DNA of 64,000 nucleotides from Streptomyces mutabilis (lineage in GTDB: Bacteria > Actinomycetota > Actinomycetes > Streptomycetales > Streptomycetaceae). How positions within the stretch are numbered: the stretch's first letter is position 1; each line of letters opens with the position of its first letter. Where the stretch lies: assembly GCF_014649815.1 (NCBI RefSeq), contig NZ_BMTT01000017.1:62001-126000 (forward strand). The letters are read 5' to 3'. The notes under the pieces were generated by a model. The model searched no databases, was not told where the DNA came from, and worked only from the letters and a program-made list of their open reading frames with translations. A program made the translations under genes and the position numbers. This document shows positions 27,079 to 38,049 of this stretch, piece after piece.

Positions 27079-29526
27079 TCACGCCCGCAGCACCTCCTCC
27101 AGCCCCCGGGCCACGGACGCCGCCTCCTCCACCGGCAACGGCGCACCCCCGCCCCCCGTCACATAGAAGGCATCCACCGCGTTCGCCCCCAACGTGCTCA
27201 CATGCGCACTCCGCACCCGCACCCCCGCCCCCTCCAGCGCCCGCCCGAGCCGGAACAGCAGCCCCGGCGCGTCCTGGGCGCGGACCTCGATCACCGTGGC
27301 CAGCCGGGAAGCGGCCGGGGCGACCGTCACGCGGGGCGGAGGCGGCGCCACGCCCCGGCGCCGCGGGTAGGCGGCGTCGCGCTCGGCGAGCCGCGCGGCG
27401 ATGTCCAGAGTGCCGTCCAGCGCCCTGCCCAGGTCGGCGCGGAGCCGGGTTACCTGCGGCAGGGAGCCGTACTCGGCGGCGACCCGCCAGTCCAGCAGCA
27501 GCACGGAGCCGTCCACGCCATCCGGCAGCGGCAGGGACCGCAGCTCCGCGGTGCGGACGGTCAGTCGGTGCACGGCCAGGACCCCGGCGACCGCGGGGAG
27601 CACGCCCGGCTGGTCGGGTACGGCGATCAGCAGCTCCACACCGAGCGGCTCCGGGTCGGCGCTCGGCACCGGACCGGCCGGCGGCTCGGTCTGGGCACGC
27701 AGGGCGAGCACCGGCCCGCCCGTGCGGAAGGCCTCGACGGCGAGCCGTTCCTGCTCCGCGGTGGGCGCGTCGGCCTCGGGCTCCGCGGGCGGGTCCCCGG
27801 CCAGGACCGACGAGACGCGTTTGACCAGGTCGGCGACGAGGGAGTCGCGCCAGGACGACCAGGCGGCCGGTCCGGTGGCCAGCGCGTCCGCCTCGGTCAG
27901 GGCGTGCAGCAGCTCCAGGGTGCCCTCCGTGCCGACCGCCTCGGCGACCGCGCGGACGGTGGCCGGGTCGTCGAGGTCGCGCCGGGTGGCCGTCTCGACG
28001 AGCAGCAGGTGGTGGCGTACGAGGGTGGCGAGGACGGCCGCGTCCGCGCGGTCGAAGCCGATGCGGGCGGCCACGTCCCGGGCGATGGTCTCCCCGGCCA
28101 CCGAGTGGTCGCCGGGCCAGCCCTTGCCGATGTCGTGCAGCAGCGCGGCGACCAGGAGCAGGTCGGGCCGGTGGACCCGGCGGGCGAACCCGGCGGCGCG
28201 GACGGCGGTCTCGATGAGGTGCCGGTCGACGGTCCACACGTGCACGGCGTTGCGCTGCGGGCGGCAGCGCACCCGCTCCCAGTCGGGCAGGAGCCGGGTG
28301 ATCAGCCCCTCGGCCTCCAGCGCCTCCCAGACCTGCACCGTGGGCCGGCCCGAACCCAGCAGCGTCACGAGCTGCTCCCGGGCCTCGGCCGGCCAGGGCA
28401 CGGGCAGCGGCCCCGCGGTGGCCGCGAGGTGCCGGACGGCGTGCCGGGAGAGCGGGAGCCCGGCCTGTGCGGCGGCGGCAGCCGCGCGCAGCGGGAGCAC
28501 GGGGTCGCGTTCGGGGCGCGCGGTGCGGGCGAGCACCACCTCACCGTCCTGCTCCACGACGCCCTCGGCGAGCGGGGAGCGCTCGGGGACGGGTTTGCCG
28601 CCGCCCAACAGGGCGCGCAGCCTCGGCCGCACGGAGCGCGCCCGCAGTACGCGTCCCACCTCGCGCCAGGTGACGTCCCCGGCGTACGAGATGACGCGCG
28701 CCGCCTCGTACACCTGCCGCAGCAGCGCGTCGGCGTCCAGCAGACCGAGTTCCGCCGCCACCTGGTCCTGCTCCTGCAACGCCAGCCTGTCGGTGGCCCG
28801 GCCCGTCGCCAGGTGCAGCGCGTCGCGTGCGTCGAGCAGTCGGCGCCGGGCGGCGGCGAGGCCTTCACGCGGGGCGTCGGCCAGCCAGGATGCGGCGACG
28901 GCACGCAGGGCGGTGGCGTCGCGCAGGCCGCCGCGTGCCTCCTTGAGGTCGGGTTCCAGCAGGAACTGCAGCTCGCCCTGGCGTTCGGCGCGCTCGGCGC
29001 ACAGGTCGCGGAGCTCGGGGAGGCGCTTGGGGGCCTGGTTGCGCCAGTCGGCGAGGACGGTGGTGCGCAGCGAGGCGGTCAGGCCCAGGTCGCCGGCGAG
29101 GTGGCGGGCGTCCAGGAGGCCCAGCTGGACCTTGAGGTCCTCACCGGCCGTCTTCCGGGCCTCGGCCGGTGTGCGTACGGAGTGGTCGAGGGCGAGGCCG
29201 AGGTCCCAGACGGGGTACCAGAGGCGGTCGGCGAGTGCGGCGACCGCCTTGTCGTCGCCGCCGTCGTGCAGCAGGAGCAGGTCCAGGTCGCTGCGCGGGG
29301 ACAGCTCGCCGCGGCCGTAGCCGCCGACGGCGACCAGGGAGACGCTCCGCAGCGTGCCGGCACCCGCGGCGAAGAGGCCGGCCAGCCACTCGTCGGTCAG
29401 CTCGGCGAGGGCGGCACGGCGCGGCGGCCCGGACCGAGCCCCCTCGGTGAGGAGGCGCAGCCGGGCCGCCGCGTAGCCGCCGGGTCCGGAGTCCTCTGCG
29501 TCCTTCGTCACGTCCCTACTGGTCAC
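27079..29526 (-). CDS. glnD: PII-modifying nucleotidyltransferase GlnD
   Basis: Modifies the PII protein GlnK according to nitrogen status. In S. coelicolor GlnD adenylylates GlnK at Tyr51. The 815-residue product shows the nucleotidyltransferase motif GGYGRGELSPRSDLDLLLL (residues about 68-86), an HD hydrolase motif LLHDIGKGWPGDHS, and two ACT-domain regions near the C-terminus (GVELLIAVPDQPGVL and ATVIEVRAQDAPGLL). It follows glnK by 39 bp in the amtB-glnK-glnD operon. Confidence 0.96.
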   Translation of the reverse strand: MTSRDVTKDAEDSGPGGYAAARLRLLTEGARSGPPRRAALAELTDEWLAGLFAAGAGTLRSVSLVAVGGYGRGELSPRSDLDLLLLHDGGDDKAVAALADRLWYPVWDLGLALDHSVRTPAEARKTAGEDLKVQLGLLDARHLAGDLGLTASLRTTVLADWRNQAPKRLPELRDLCAERAERQGELQFLLEPDLKEARGGLRDATALRAVAASWLADAPREGLAAARRRLLDARDALHLATGRATDRLALQEQDQVAAELGLLDADALLRQVYEAARVISYAGDVTWREVGRVLRARSVRPRLRALLGGGKPVPERSPLAEGVVEQDGEVVLARTARPERDPVLPLRAAAAAAQAGLPLSRHAVRHLAATAGPLPVPWPAEAREQLVTLLGSGRPTVQVWEALEAEGLITRLLPDWERVRCRPQRNAVHVWTVDRHLIETAVRAAGFARRVHRPDLLLVAALLHDIGKGWPGDHSVAGETIARDVAARIGFDRADAAVLATLVRHHLLLVETATRRDLDDPATVRAVAEAVGTEGTLELLHALTEADALATGPAAWSSWRDSLVADLVKRVSSVLAGDPPAEPEADAPTAEQERLAVEAFRTGGPVLALRAQTEPPAGPVPSADPEPLGVELLIAVPDQPGVLPAVAGVLAVHRLTVRTAELRSLPLPDGVDGSVLLLDWRVAAEYGSLPQVTRLRADLGRALDGTLDIAARLAERDAAYPRRRGVAPPPPRVTVAPAASRLATVIEVRAQDAPGLLFRLGRALEGAGVRVRSAHVSTLGANAVDAFYVTGGGGAPLPVEEAASVARGLEEVLRA

Positions 29527-29565
29527 CCGGCGACTCCTGTTCCGTTGTCGTGCCTCAGGACTGCC

Positions 29566-31317
<1,752 letters not shown>

Positions 31318-31345
31318 TTATGCGCCAAGAGATTGGCGCAGCGCG

Positions 31346-31383
31346 GTTTCGGTGGACGCCCCTCGTTGTTTCGCCGCCGTGAC
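31346..31383 (-). promoter_or_regulatory. Probable GlnR operator upstream of amtB
   Basis: On the minus strand GTCAC-ggcggc-GAAAC (31368-31383) matches the gTnAC-n6-GaAAc GlnR half-box. A second GAAAC at 31346-31350 is 22 bp away, in helical phase; the intermediate element GGGCG is degenerate. GlnR is established to activate the amtB-glnK-glnD operon in S. coelicolor under nitrogen limitation. Confidence 0.7.
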
Positions 31384-31433
31384 GAAGACGCTGTGCGTGT
31401 TACGCGTGAGTGAACAGCCGGCTCGCGGGCCGG

Positions 31434-31450
31434 GTCACGGATATCGTGAC
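31434..31450. promoter_or_regulatory. GTCACG-n5-CGTGAC inverted repeat
   Basis: A perfect 6-bp inverted repeat (31434-31439 and 31445-31450) lies between the nsdA stop and the GlnR-like site in a 385-bp gap. It may be a second regulator site; nothing else was recognised in the gap except a 14-base self-complementary GC motif at 31610-31623. Confidence 0.35.
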
Positions 31451-31635
31451 GCGTCCTGGCCGACCACGGCCGCAACCGTTCATTGAGCAACCCCTCCGGC
31501 GAGCAACCAGGACCGCCCGAGTGGCGCCGGCTCAGGCGCAAAGGGGTCCGGCCGCGGCGGCCTCCGGATGACCTGGCATGGGGGAGCCGAGTCGGGCAGT
31601 TCGGGAGGGCCGGCCGCGGCCGGGGCTCGTGGGTG

Positions 31636-33129
31636 TCAGACCGCCTCGGCGGTCTCCGGCAGTTCTTGTGCGAGCCGTTCGGTGAGGTCGATGACCTCTC
31701 CCAGGTCACCGAAATCGCGTACGGCCGTGTCGACGGTCTTGCGGATGCGGGTGTTGACGCGTTCGGAGCGGACCTTCTTGGCGATGCCCATGGCCTGGAC
31801 GGCCAGTTCGGTGCTCCGCTCGGGCTCCCGGCGCAGCAGGTGCACGGTGGCCATGCCGATCAGGTTCAGGGCGTAGGACCGCTGGTGTTCCTGGTCCTCG
31901 GCGAAGAGCTCCACCGCGCGGCGCATCAGGGGCTCGGCCAGGGAGGCGTACGTGGGGCTGCGGCCGGCGACGTAGGCGAGGTCCCGGAAGGAGTGGCTGT
32001 TCTCTCCGTAGAGCTCGGCCTCGGAGAAGAAGCGGATCCAGTCGGGGTCCGGCTCGTCCCACTCGTCGGCCTCGGCGAAGGTGTCCTCGGCCATGCGCAC
32101 CGCGCGCTTGCAGCGGCCGGGCTGGCCCATGTTGGCGTAGGCGCGGGCCTCCATCGCGTACAGCATCGACTGGGTGCGGGGGCTGGCGCAGTCCCGGCTG
32201 CCGTACTGCGCGAGGTGGATCAGCTCCAGGGCGTCGTCGGGCCGGCCGAGGTGGATCATCTGGCGGCTCATGCTGGAGAGGATGTACGAGCCGAGCGGCC
32301 GGTCACCGGCCTCCTTGGCCGCGTGCAGGGCGAGGACGAAGTACTTCTGCGCGGTGGGCTGGAGCCCCACGTCGTACGACATCCAGCCGGCCAGCTCGGC
32401 GAGTTCGGCGGCGACCTTGAACAGCTTGGCGCGGGTGGCTTCCCCCTGGGGCTCCTGGAGGAGGTCGGTCACCTCGTGGAGCTGGCCGACGACCGCCTTG
32501 CGGCGCAGGCCGCCGCCGCACTGGGCGTCCCAGCGGCGGAACATCACCGCGGTGGACTCCAGCAGGTCCAGCTCCGGCCTGGACAGGCGCCCGCGCGCGC
32601 GTGAGCCCGGTGCGGAGTCGCGCCCGGAGCCGGCGGCCGGGGGCGAGGGCACGAGCCAGCGCTGCATGGGCTCGATGAGGGACGGGCCCGCGGAGAGGGC
32701 CAGCGAGCTCCCGAGGAAGCCGCGCCGCGCCAGCATCAGGTCGCTGCGCGAGAACTCGCTGAGCAGGGCCACGGTCTGCGGGCCCGTCCAGGGCAGGTCG
32801 ACGCCGGTCGCCGAGGGGGCCGGTCGGGAGGCGCGAAGGCCCAGGTCCTCCACGGAGACGACGACACCGAAGCGCTCGGAGAACAGCTCGGAGAGGATGC
32901 GCGGGATCGGCTCGCGCGGATTCTCGCCGTCGAGCCAGCGGCGCACGCGCGAGGTGTCCGTGGAGATGTGGTTGGCGCCCAGCTGACGGGCCCGGCGGTT
33001 GACCTGGCGGGCCAGCTCGCCCTTGGACCAGCCGCTGCGGGCGAACCAGGAGGTGAGCAGCTCGTTGGGGCGCTTGTCAGCGTGCGAGGCGCTTCCCGCG
33101 CTCGTACCGCTTCCGCCGTTGCCGCTCAC
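31636..33129 (-). CDS. nsdA: NsdA-type negative regulator of differentiation
   Basis: NsdA represses sporulation and antibiotic production in S. coelicolor. The 497-residue product has an N-terminal helix-turn-helix-like segment (KGELARQVNRRARQLGANHISTDTSRVRRWLDG) and a C-terminal TPR-like helical region (about residues 200-490, including DRPLGSYILSSMSRQ and RAYANMGQPGRCKRAVRMAED). The GTG at 33129 follows GGGGGCG. Name by sequence recall and position between amtB and ftsY (SCO5582). Confidence 0.88.
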   Translation of the reverse strand: MSGNGGSGTSAGSASHADKRPNELLTSWFARSGWSKGELARQVNRRARQLGANHISTDTSRVRRWLDGENPREPIPRILSELFSERFGVVVSVEDLGLRASRPAPSATGVDLPWTGPQTVALLSEFSRSDLMLARRGFLGSSLALSAGPSLIEPMQRWLVPSPPAAGSGRDSAPGSRARGRLSRPELDLLESTAVMFRRWDAQCGGGLRRKAVVGQLHEVTDLLQEPQGEATRAKLFKVAAELAELAGWMSYDVGLQPTAQKYFVLALHAAKEAGDRPLGSYILSSMSRQMIHLGRPDDALELIHLAQYGSRDCASPRTQSMLYAMEARAYANMGQPGRCKRAVRMAEDTFAEADEWDEPDPDWIRFFSEAELYGENSHSFRDLAYVAGRSPTYASLAEPLMRRAVELFAEDQEHQRSYALNLIGMATVHLLRREPERSTELAVQAMGIAKKVRSERVNTRIRKTVDTAVRDFGDLGEVIDLTERLAQELPETAEAV

Positions 33130-33572
33130 TGGAACGCCCCCATCCCTGGAACCACCTGTCGCCGAGTGCGCCAAGCCCTATCAGAATGCCGGTGGCCGGG
33201 GCTCTCCGTCCGACGGTTGCCGCCCTTCGAACGGAAAGCCGAGTTGCCTCCGGCATACCCACGAGTGCATGTGCCCCACGGCTTCATGCACACAAAGTAA
33301 TCCTACGATCACCCGTCCAGCCATGGCGATTGCAGAATCGCCACCATTCGCCACCCCTTCGAATGAACTCGTGTCGGCCTGCGCACGATTCACTTGACAT
33401 AGGCCAACAGGAGTCGGCGCCAGGGTGCGCACCGGGGCGCGCGCGGGCCGGTCCACCACCCGGAACGCTTCAGGACGCTGACTGAACCGCGCCACACTGG
33501 GGAGTTGGAAGCAGAGAGTCACGTTTCGCGTCCGCTGCGTAACCGCGTTGCGTCGGACCCGTTGGAGGGGGC
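33130..33572. other. 443-bp divergent region between nsdA and the PrimPol-like gene
   Basis: A relatively AT-rich patch (33296-33345) contains a small hairpin (33325-33331 and 33336-33342, GGCGATT and complement). A TTGACA occurs at 33394 with no matching -10. Promoters for nsdA and the PrimPol-like gene probably lie here. No gene seen. Confidence 0.5.
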
Positions 33573-34244
33573 ATGGGCTTCACGATCGGCATCGGCGGCA
33601 CTCGGGGCATCCGCGACATCCGGTCCGGCGTGCGCCGCCGCGGTCGCGCATCGGAGTGCACCGCGGTGGCCGAATTCACCGGACTGTGGGGCTGGGCCGT
33701 CGTGCCGGGCGCACGGGCGGCCGGCGGCGCGTGCTCCTGCGGGCGGCACGACTGCCCGGCGCCGGGCGCGCATCCGCTGGACTTCGCGCCGGAGGTGCCG
33801 GCCGGGGCGACCCTGGGCGAGGCGAGCGAGGCCTGGACCCAGTTCCCGGGCGCCGCGCTGATGCTGCCGGTCGGGCGCCGGTTCGACGTGATCGAGGTGG
33901 CCGAGGCCGCCGGGGTCAGAGCGCTGGCCCGGCTGGAGCGCATGGGCCTCCCACTCGGACCGGTCACGGCGACCCCCCAGGGCCGCGCCCACTTCTTCGT
34001 CGCCCCGGGCGCCGTCACCGAGCTGTCCGGGCTGCTCTACCGCATGGGCTGGGACGACCCCTCCGCCCTGGACCTGCGCGGCCTCGGCCCCGGTACGTAC
34101 GTCACCGCCCCGCCCTCCGACCGCGGTGGCCTCGGACCGGTGCGCTGGCTGCGCCCACCGGCCCTCGACTCGGCGACGAAGCCGCCGGAGGCCCGGCTGC
34201 TGCTGGGGACGCTGGCCTACGTCGCCCATCGTTCGAGGCCGTAG
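33573..34244 (+). CDS. PrimPol-like (bifunctional primase/polymerase N-terminal) domain protein
   Basis: A 223-residue protein. CSCGRHDCPAPGAHPLDFAPEVPAG resembles the zinc-containing opening motif of bifunctional primase/polymerase domains (CxCG...CxxPGKHP). The usual catalytic VDVD is replaced by FDVIEVAE, so activity is doubtful. Such short solo proteins occur in streptomycetes; the function is unknown. It converges with ftsY through a terminator. The ATG at 33573 follows GGAGGGGGC. Confidence 0.75.
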   Translation: MGFTIGIGGTRGIRDIRSGVRRRGRASECTAVAEFTGLWGWAVVPGARAAGGACSCGRHDCPAPGAHPLDFAPEVPAGATLGEASEAWTQFPGAALMLPVGRRFDVIEVAEAAGVRALARLERMGLPLGPVTATPQGRAHFFVAPGAVTELSGLLYRMGWDDPSALDLRGLGPGTYVTAPPSDRGGLGPVRWLRPPALDSATKPPEARLLLGTLAYVAHRSRP

Positions 34245-34600
34245 GACACCGGACCCCGGACCGGGCACCGATCGGCGGAGCACTCGACGGACGGTCCGCG
34301 GAGCGGCCCGCGCCGAGCGCCCCGAGGGGCCCACACGGCGTCACGCGCCGCCCCGCGCGCAGTGCCGCACGCACACACGGCCGGCGCCGACCGCGCGCAC
34401 CCGCGTCCGCGAGCACATCGGGGCACCGGGCGATACGGCGGCCGGCGCGCGGCACCCCGGCCCCGGTTCCGGCAGGGACAGCCCTCCCCCGGTCACCGGG
34501 CATGGCGACCGCCGCCCGCGCTCCCCCCCGCGTACGACGAAGCGCCCGTCCCCCGAACTCCGGGAGCGGGCGCTTGCGCTCGTCACGCCGCGCGACGGCG
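34245..34600. other. 356-bp convergent gap
   Basis: Between the PrimPol-like gene and ftsY. It holds the terminator at 34540-34575; the rest is highly GC-rich and contains no convincing coding frame or RNA gene. Confidence 0.6.
34540..34575. terminator. Terminator downstream of ftsY
   Basis: A stem of AAGCGCCCG and CGGGCGCTT (34540-34548 and 34567-34575), extended imperfectly inward, lies 25 bases after the ftsY stop. It faces both convergent genes. Confidence 0.8.
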
Positions 34601-35809
34601 TCACTCGCCGATGAGGGCATCCACGAACGCCGCCGGCTCGAACGGCGCCAGGTCGTCCGGGCCCTCACCGAGCCCGATCAGCTTGACCGGCACACCCAGC
34701 TCGCGCTGGACCGCGACGACGATGCCGCCCTTGGCCGTGCCGTCCAGCTTGGTCAGCACGATGCCGGTGATGTCGACGACCTCGGCGAAGACCCGGGCCT
34801 GGATCAGACCGTTCTGACCGGTGGTGGCGTCGAGCACGAGCAGCACCTCGTCCAGCGGCGCGTGCTTCTCCACGACCCGCTTGACCTTGCCGAGCTCGTC
34901 CATGAGGCCGGTCTTGGTGTGCAGGCGGCCGGCGGTGTCGATGAGCACGACGTCCGAGCCGATTTCCTTGCCCTCCTTGACCGCGTCGAAGGCGACGGAG
35001 GCGGGGTCACCGCCCTCCGGGCCGCGCACGGTGTGGGCGCCGACCCGCTCGCCCCAGGTCTGCAGCTGGTCGGCGGCGGCGGCACGGAAGGTGTCGGCGG
35101 CGCCGAGGACCACGCTGCGGCCGTCGGCGACCAGCACACGGGCGAGCTTGCCGGTGGTGGTCGTCTTGCCGGTGCCGTTGACGCCGACGACCATGACGAT
35201 ACCGGGCTTGCCGTTGGGCGGCTCGGTCTTGACCTCACGGTCCATATCGGGGCCGACGAGGGTGATCAGCTCCTCGCGCAGCAGGCCGCGCAGCTCTTCG
35301 GGCGTGCGGGTGCCGAGCACCTTCACCCGCTCGCGCAGTCGCTCGACCAGCTCCTGGGTGGGCTGCACGCCGACGTCGGCGGTGAGCAGCGTGTCCTCGA
35401 TCTCCTCCCACGTGTCGTCGTCGAGGTGCTCCCGCGAGAGCAGGGTGAGCAGGCCCTTGCCCAGGGCGTTCTGCGAGCGGGAGAGGCGGGCACGGAGCCG
35501 GACCAGACGGCCGGCGGTGGGCTCGGGAACCTCGATCTGCGGGATCTCGAGCTCTTCGACGACGGGCGGCTCCTCGACGGTGGCGGTGCCGCCGTCCGGG
35601 AGGTCGACCTCCTCTATCGTCCGGCGCGGTTCGTCGCGCGGAGTCTCGGCCTCTTCGCCGACGCGCGGCTCGGCCGGAGGGGCGGTGATGTCGGGGGCGG
35701 CGGGGGGCGGCGGAGGCAGCTGCTTCTTGCGGCGGCTGCCCACGATCAGCCCGCCGAGCGCGCCGATCACGACCACGGCGATGACTACAGCAAGGATGAC
35801 GATTTCCAT
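34601..35809 (-). CDS. ftsY: Signal recognition particle receptor FtsY
   Basis: Docks the SRP-ribosome complex at the membrane. The 402-residue product starts with a membrane segment (MEIVILAVVIAVVVIGALGGLIVG) and an acidic/proline-rich linker, then NG-domain motifs: GVNGTGKTTTTGKLAR, DTFRAAAADQL, DTAGRLHTK, TKLDGTAKGG. The ATG at 35809 is chosen because the membrane segment begins there; an in-frame extension upstream of it is rejected. A direct partner, ffh, is at 25401. Confidence 0.95.
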   Translation of the reverse strand: MEIVILAVVIAVVVIGALGGLIVGSRRKKQLPPPPPAAPDITAPPAEPRVGEEAETPRDEPRRTIEEVDLPDGGTATVEEPPVVEELEIPQIEVPEPTAGRLVRLRARLSRSQNALGKGLLTLLSREHLDDDTWEEIEDTLLTADVGVQPTQELVERLRERVKVLGTRTPEELRGLLREELITLVGPDMDREVKTEPPNGKPGIVMVVGVNGTGKTTTTGKLARVLVADGRSVVLGAADTFRAAAADQLQTWGERVGAHTVRGPEGGDPASVAFDAVKEGKEIGSDVVLIDTAGRLHTKTGLMDELGKVKRVVEKHAPLDEVLLVLDATTGQNGLIQARVFAEVVDITGIVLTKLDGTAKGGIVVAVQRELGVPVKLIGLGEGPDDLAPFEPAAFVDALIGE

Positions 35810-35984
35810 AACCCGTCCAGTATCAGCCATGGACCTCCGGGACAGTCCGCTTGTGGCTTCCTCCAAAGGACATAGGCCACTGGAAGGAGGGAGTCGGATC
35901 AAAGTACGATGGTAGAGGCCACGTCAACGCGCGTAGAGTCCCGACCGCCCCTCTTCTCCCACGATCGAGGCACGGACCCCCCAC

Positions 35985-37439
35985 ATGAGCAAGACCGCCG
36001 AGACCGAAGGCGCCTTGGAAACCCGCGGCATCGAGCAGGTGCCCGACCATGAGCGCACCGCCCGGACCCGCGAGCTTTTCCCGACCTGGGTCGGCGCCAA
36101 CATCAGCGTGCTGCTGCTCACGATGGGCGCGAGCCTCGTCGTGGCGTACCGGCTCAACTTCTGGCAGGCCCTGGTCGTCGCGGCCGCCGCGCCGGTCGTG
36201 TCGTACGGCCTGGTGGGGCTGATCGGCATCGCCGGCAAGCGCGGTGGCGCGCCCGGCATGGCCCTCTCCCGCGCGGTGTTCGGCCAGCGGGGCAACCTCC
36301 TGCCGGGGTCGCTGATCTGGATCGCCCGCTGGGGCTGGGAGACGATCAACGCGGTGACCGGCGCGTACGCCGTGCTCACCGTGCTGGACATCGTGTTCGG
36401 CGTAGAGGCCAACAGCGTGCTGGACATGGTGACGCTGCTCGCCTTCGTGGTGGCCACGTTCGCGATCTCCGGACTGGGCATCAACGCCGTGCAGAAGTGC
36501 AACAAGTACGCGACGTACCTCTTCGGCGCCTTCTCCGTGCTCGTGCTGGGCTATCTGATCGTCGACACCGACTGGTCCGCGGTCTTCGACCGGTCCGCCG
36601 GCTCGGTGGCCGCGATGATCACCGGCGTCGGCCTGATCGCGGCCGGTGGCGTCAGCTGGATCCCGTCCGCGCCGGACTTCACCCGGTACCTGCCGCGCAC
36701 GGCCTCCTCGAAGGGCATCGTGGGTGTCACGGTGGCCGGTGCGGGCATCGTCGTGCTGCCCATGGTGCTGATGGGCATGATCATGGCCGTCTCCACGCCG
36801 GACCTGGCCTCGGCCGCCGACCCGGTCTCCTTCCTCGGCGAAATCCTGCCGACCTGGATCGCGGTGCCGTACCTGCTGATCGCGCTGATCGGCATGCTGC
36901 TGATCAACTCGATGTCCATGTACTCGGCCGGCTTCACCGCCCAGACCCTGGGCTTCAAGATCCCGCGCCACTGGGCGGTCTCGGTCAACGCGGTCATCTC
37001 GCTGTTCTTCGGCGGCGTGCTGATGCTGGTGGCGACCAGCTTCATGGGGTCCTTCATCGCTTTCCTGTCGCTGCTCGCGGTCGCCTTCTCGGCGTGGGTC
37101 GGCGTCTTCGGCGCGGACATGCTGCGCGGGCGGGAGTACGACGGCGAGGCGATGGCGGACACCACGCGCACCAGCGCCTACTGGTACCGGGGCGGCTTCT
37201 CACCCGCCGCCGTCGTCGCCTGGGCGGTGGGTCTGGTCGCGGGCCTGATGTTCACCACGTCCGACTGGCTGACCGGTCCGCTCGCCACGAACAACTTCGT
37301 CGGCGAGTACGGGCTGGGCTGGGTGGCCACGGTCGTGATCTCCGGTCTGCTGTACGCGGTGCTGCCGAAGCCGGCGCTGGTCGTACCGGCGGCGTCCGCG
37401 GAGCAGTCCGAGCGGACGGCCGACACCGTGACCGTCTGA
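35985..37439 (+). CDS. NCS1 family purine/cytosine-type permease
   Basis: A 484-residue membrane protein with about twelve hydrophobic segments. The N-terminal sequence ELFPTWVGANISVLLLTMGASLV and WGWETINAVTGAYAV are typical of nucleobase:cation symporter-1 (CodB-like) permeases. The exact substrate is unknown. It is a single gene with a short leader; the ATG at 35985 is supported by start of homology. A strong terminator follows. Confidence 0.85.
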   Translation: MSKTAETEGALETRGIEQVPDHERTARTRELFPTWVGANISVLLLTMGASLVVAYRLNFWQALVVAAAAPVVSYGLVGLIGIAGKRGGAPGMALSRAVFGQRGNLLPGSLIWIARWGWETINAVTGAYAVLTVLDIVFGVEANSVLDMVTLLAFVVATFAISGLGINAVQKCNKYATYLFGAFSVLVLGYLIVDTDWSAVFDRSAGSVAAMITGVGLIAAGGVSWIPSAPDFTRYLPRTASSKGIVGVTVAGAGIVVLPMVLMGMIMAVSTPDLASAADPVSFLGEILPTWIAVPYLLIALIGMLLINSMSMYSAGFTAQTLGFKIPRHWAVSVNAVISLFFGGVLMLVATSFMGSFIAFLSLLAVAFSAWVGVFGADMLRGREYDGEAMADTTRTSAYWYRGGFSPAAVVAWAVGLVAGLMFTTSDWLTGPLATNNFVGEYGLGWVATVVISGLLYAVLPKPALVVPAASAEQSERTADTVTV

Positions 37440-37459
37440 CCGACGCCGGCGCCCCCGCC

Positions 37460-37502
37460 GACGCCCCCGCTCCCCGTCGAACGCCACGGGAGCGGGGGCG
37501 TC
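37460..37502 (+). terminator. Terminator after the permease gene
   Basis: A 15-bp perfect stem (37460-37474 and 37488-37502, GACGCCCCCGCTCCC and complement) with a 13-base loop follows 20 bases after the stop. Confidence 0.9.
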
Positions 37503-37690
37503 GTCGTATGCGCGCACGTACCGCGGCGAGAGGCCGTCGCCCGCTCGGGCCGCGCGGCGATTGCCCGCACCCGTGAGTCTCGACGTGGAAGTGGTCGTCC
37601 GTGGGCCGAACGGGGAGTTCGACGTGCGTCGACACTTGAGGGAGCCAACGACTCGGCCGGGTCCGAGTCTCGACGCCGGCAGGTGTGGGG

Positions 37691-37817
37691 GTCTCAGGCG
37701 GTGCGTTCGCCGGGCGCCCGCTTCCTTCCGATGCTCGGCAGGGAGTGGGAGGAGGTCGCGCCGGAGGACCTGCCGCTCCTGCTGGACGAGGTCCTCCGGC
37801 CGTGCGCCCACCGGTAG
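37691..37817 (+). pseudogene. Possible decayed gene 3' end
   Basis: In one frame the stretch reads QAVRSPGARFLPMLGREWEEVAPEDLPLLLDEVLRPCAHR then TAG. It has coding-like composition for a short protein C-terminus but no start codon or plausible upstream part in frame. I cannot identify it. It could be a remnant of a deleted gene. Confidence 0.3.
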
Positions 37818-37946
37818 GTGATCGGCGCCGCGGTGGGAGTGCGCCCGGGTACGACCGGCGACCGCCTGGACGACATCGAGGCGGCGACGCCGCATGCCCG
37901 GCACATCGGTGCCGGGGTCCTCATCCGGTGGCCGGAGCCCGGCACA

Positions 37947-37988
37947 CCGCCGCCCCCGGTCCGAACGGTGACGGACCGGGGGCGGCGG
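37947..37988. terminator. Strong terminator downstream of glcP
   Basis: A 16-bp perfect stem (37947-37962 and 37973-37988, CCGCCGCCCCCGGTCC and complement) with a 10-base loop lies 62 bases after the glcP stop codon in transcription direction. Confidence 0.9.
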
Positions 37989-38049
37989 ACGGTACGGGGA
38001 GAGGGGCAGCGGGGACTTGGCCCGTCTCCCCGGGTTCGGGGTCGGGCGG

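Larger units (their letters stand above)
37440..38049. other. 610-bp gap with terminators and a possible gene remnant
   Basis: Between the permease and glcP stops. It contains terminators at 37460-37502 and 37947-37988 and a possible coding remnant at 37691-37817. No complete gene seen. Confidence 0.6.
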
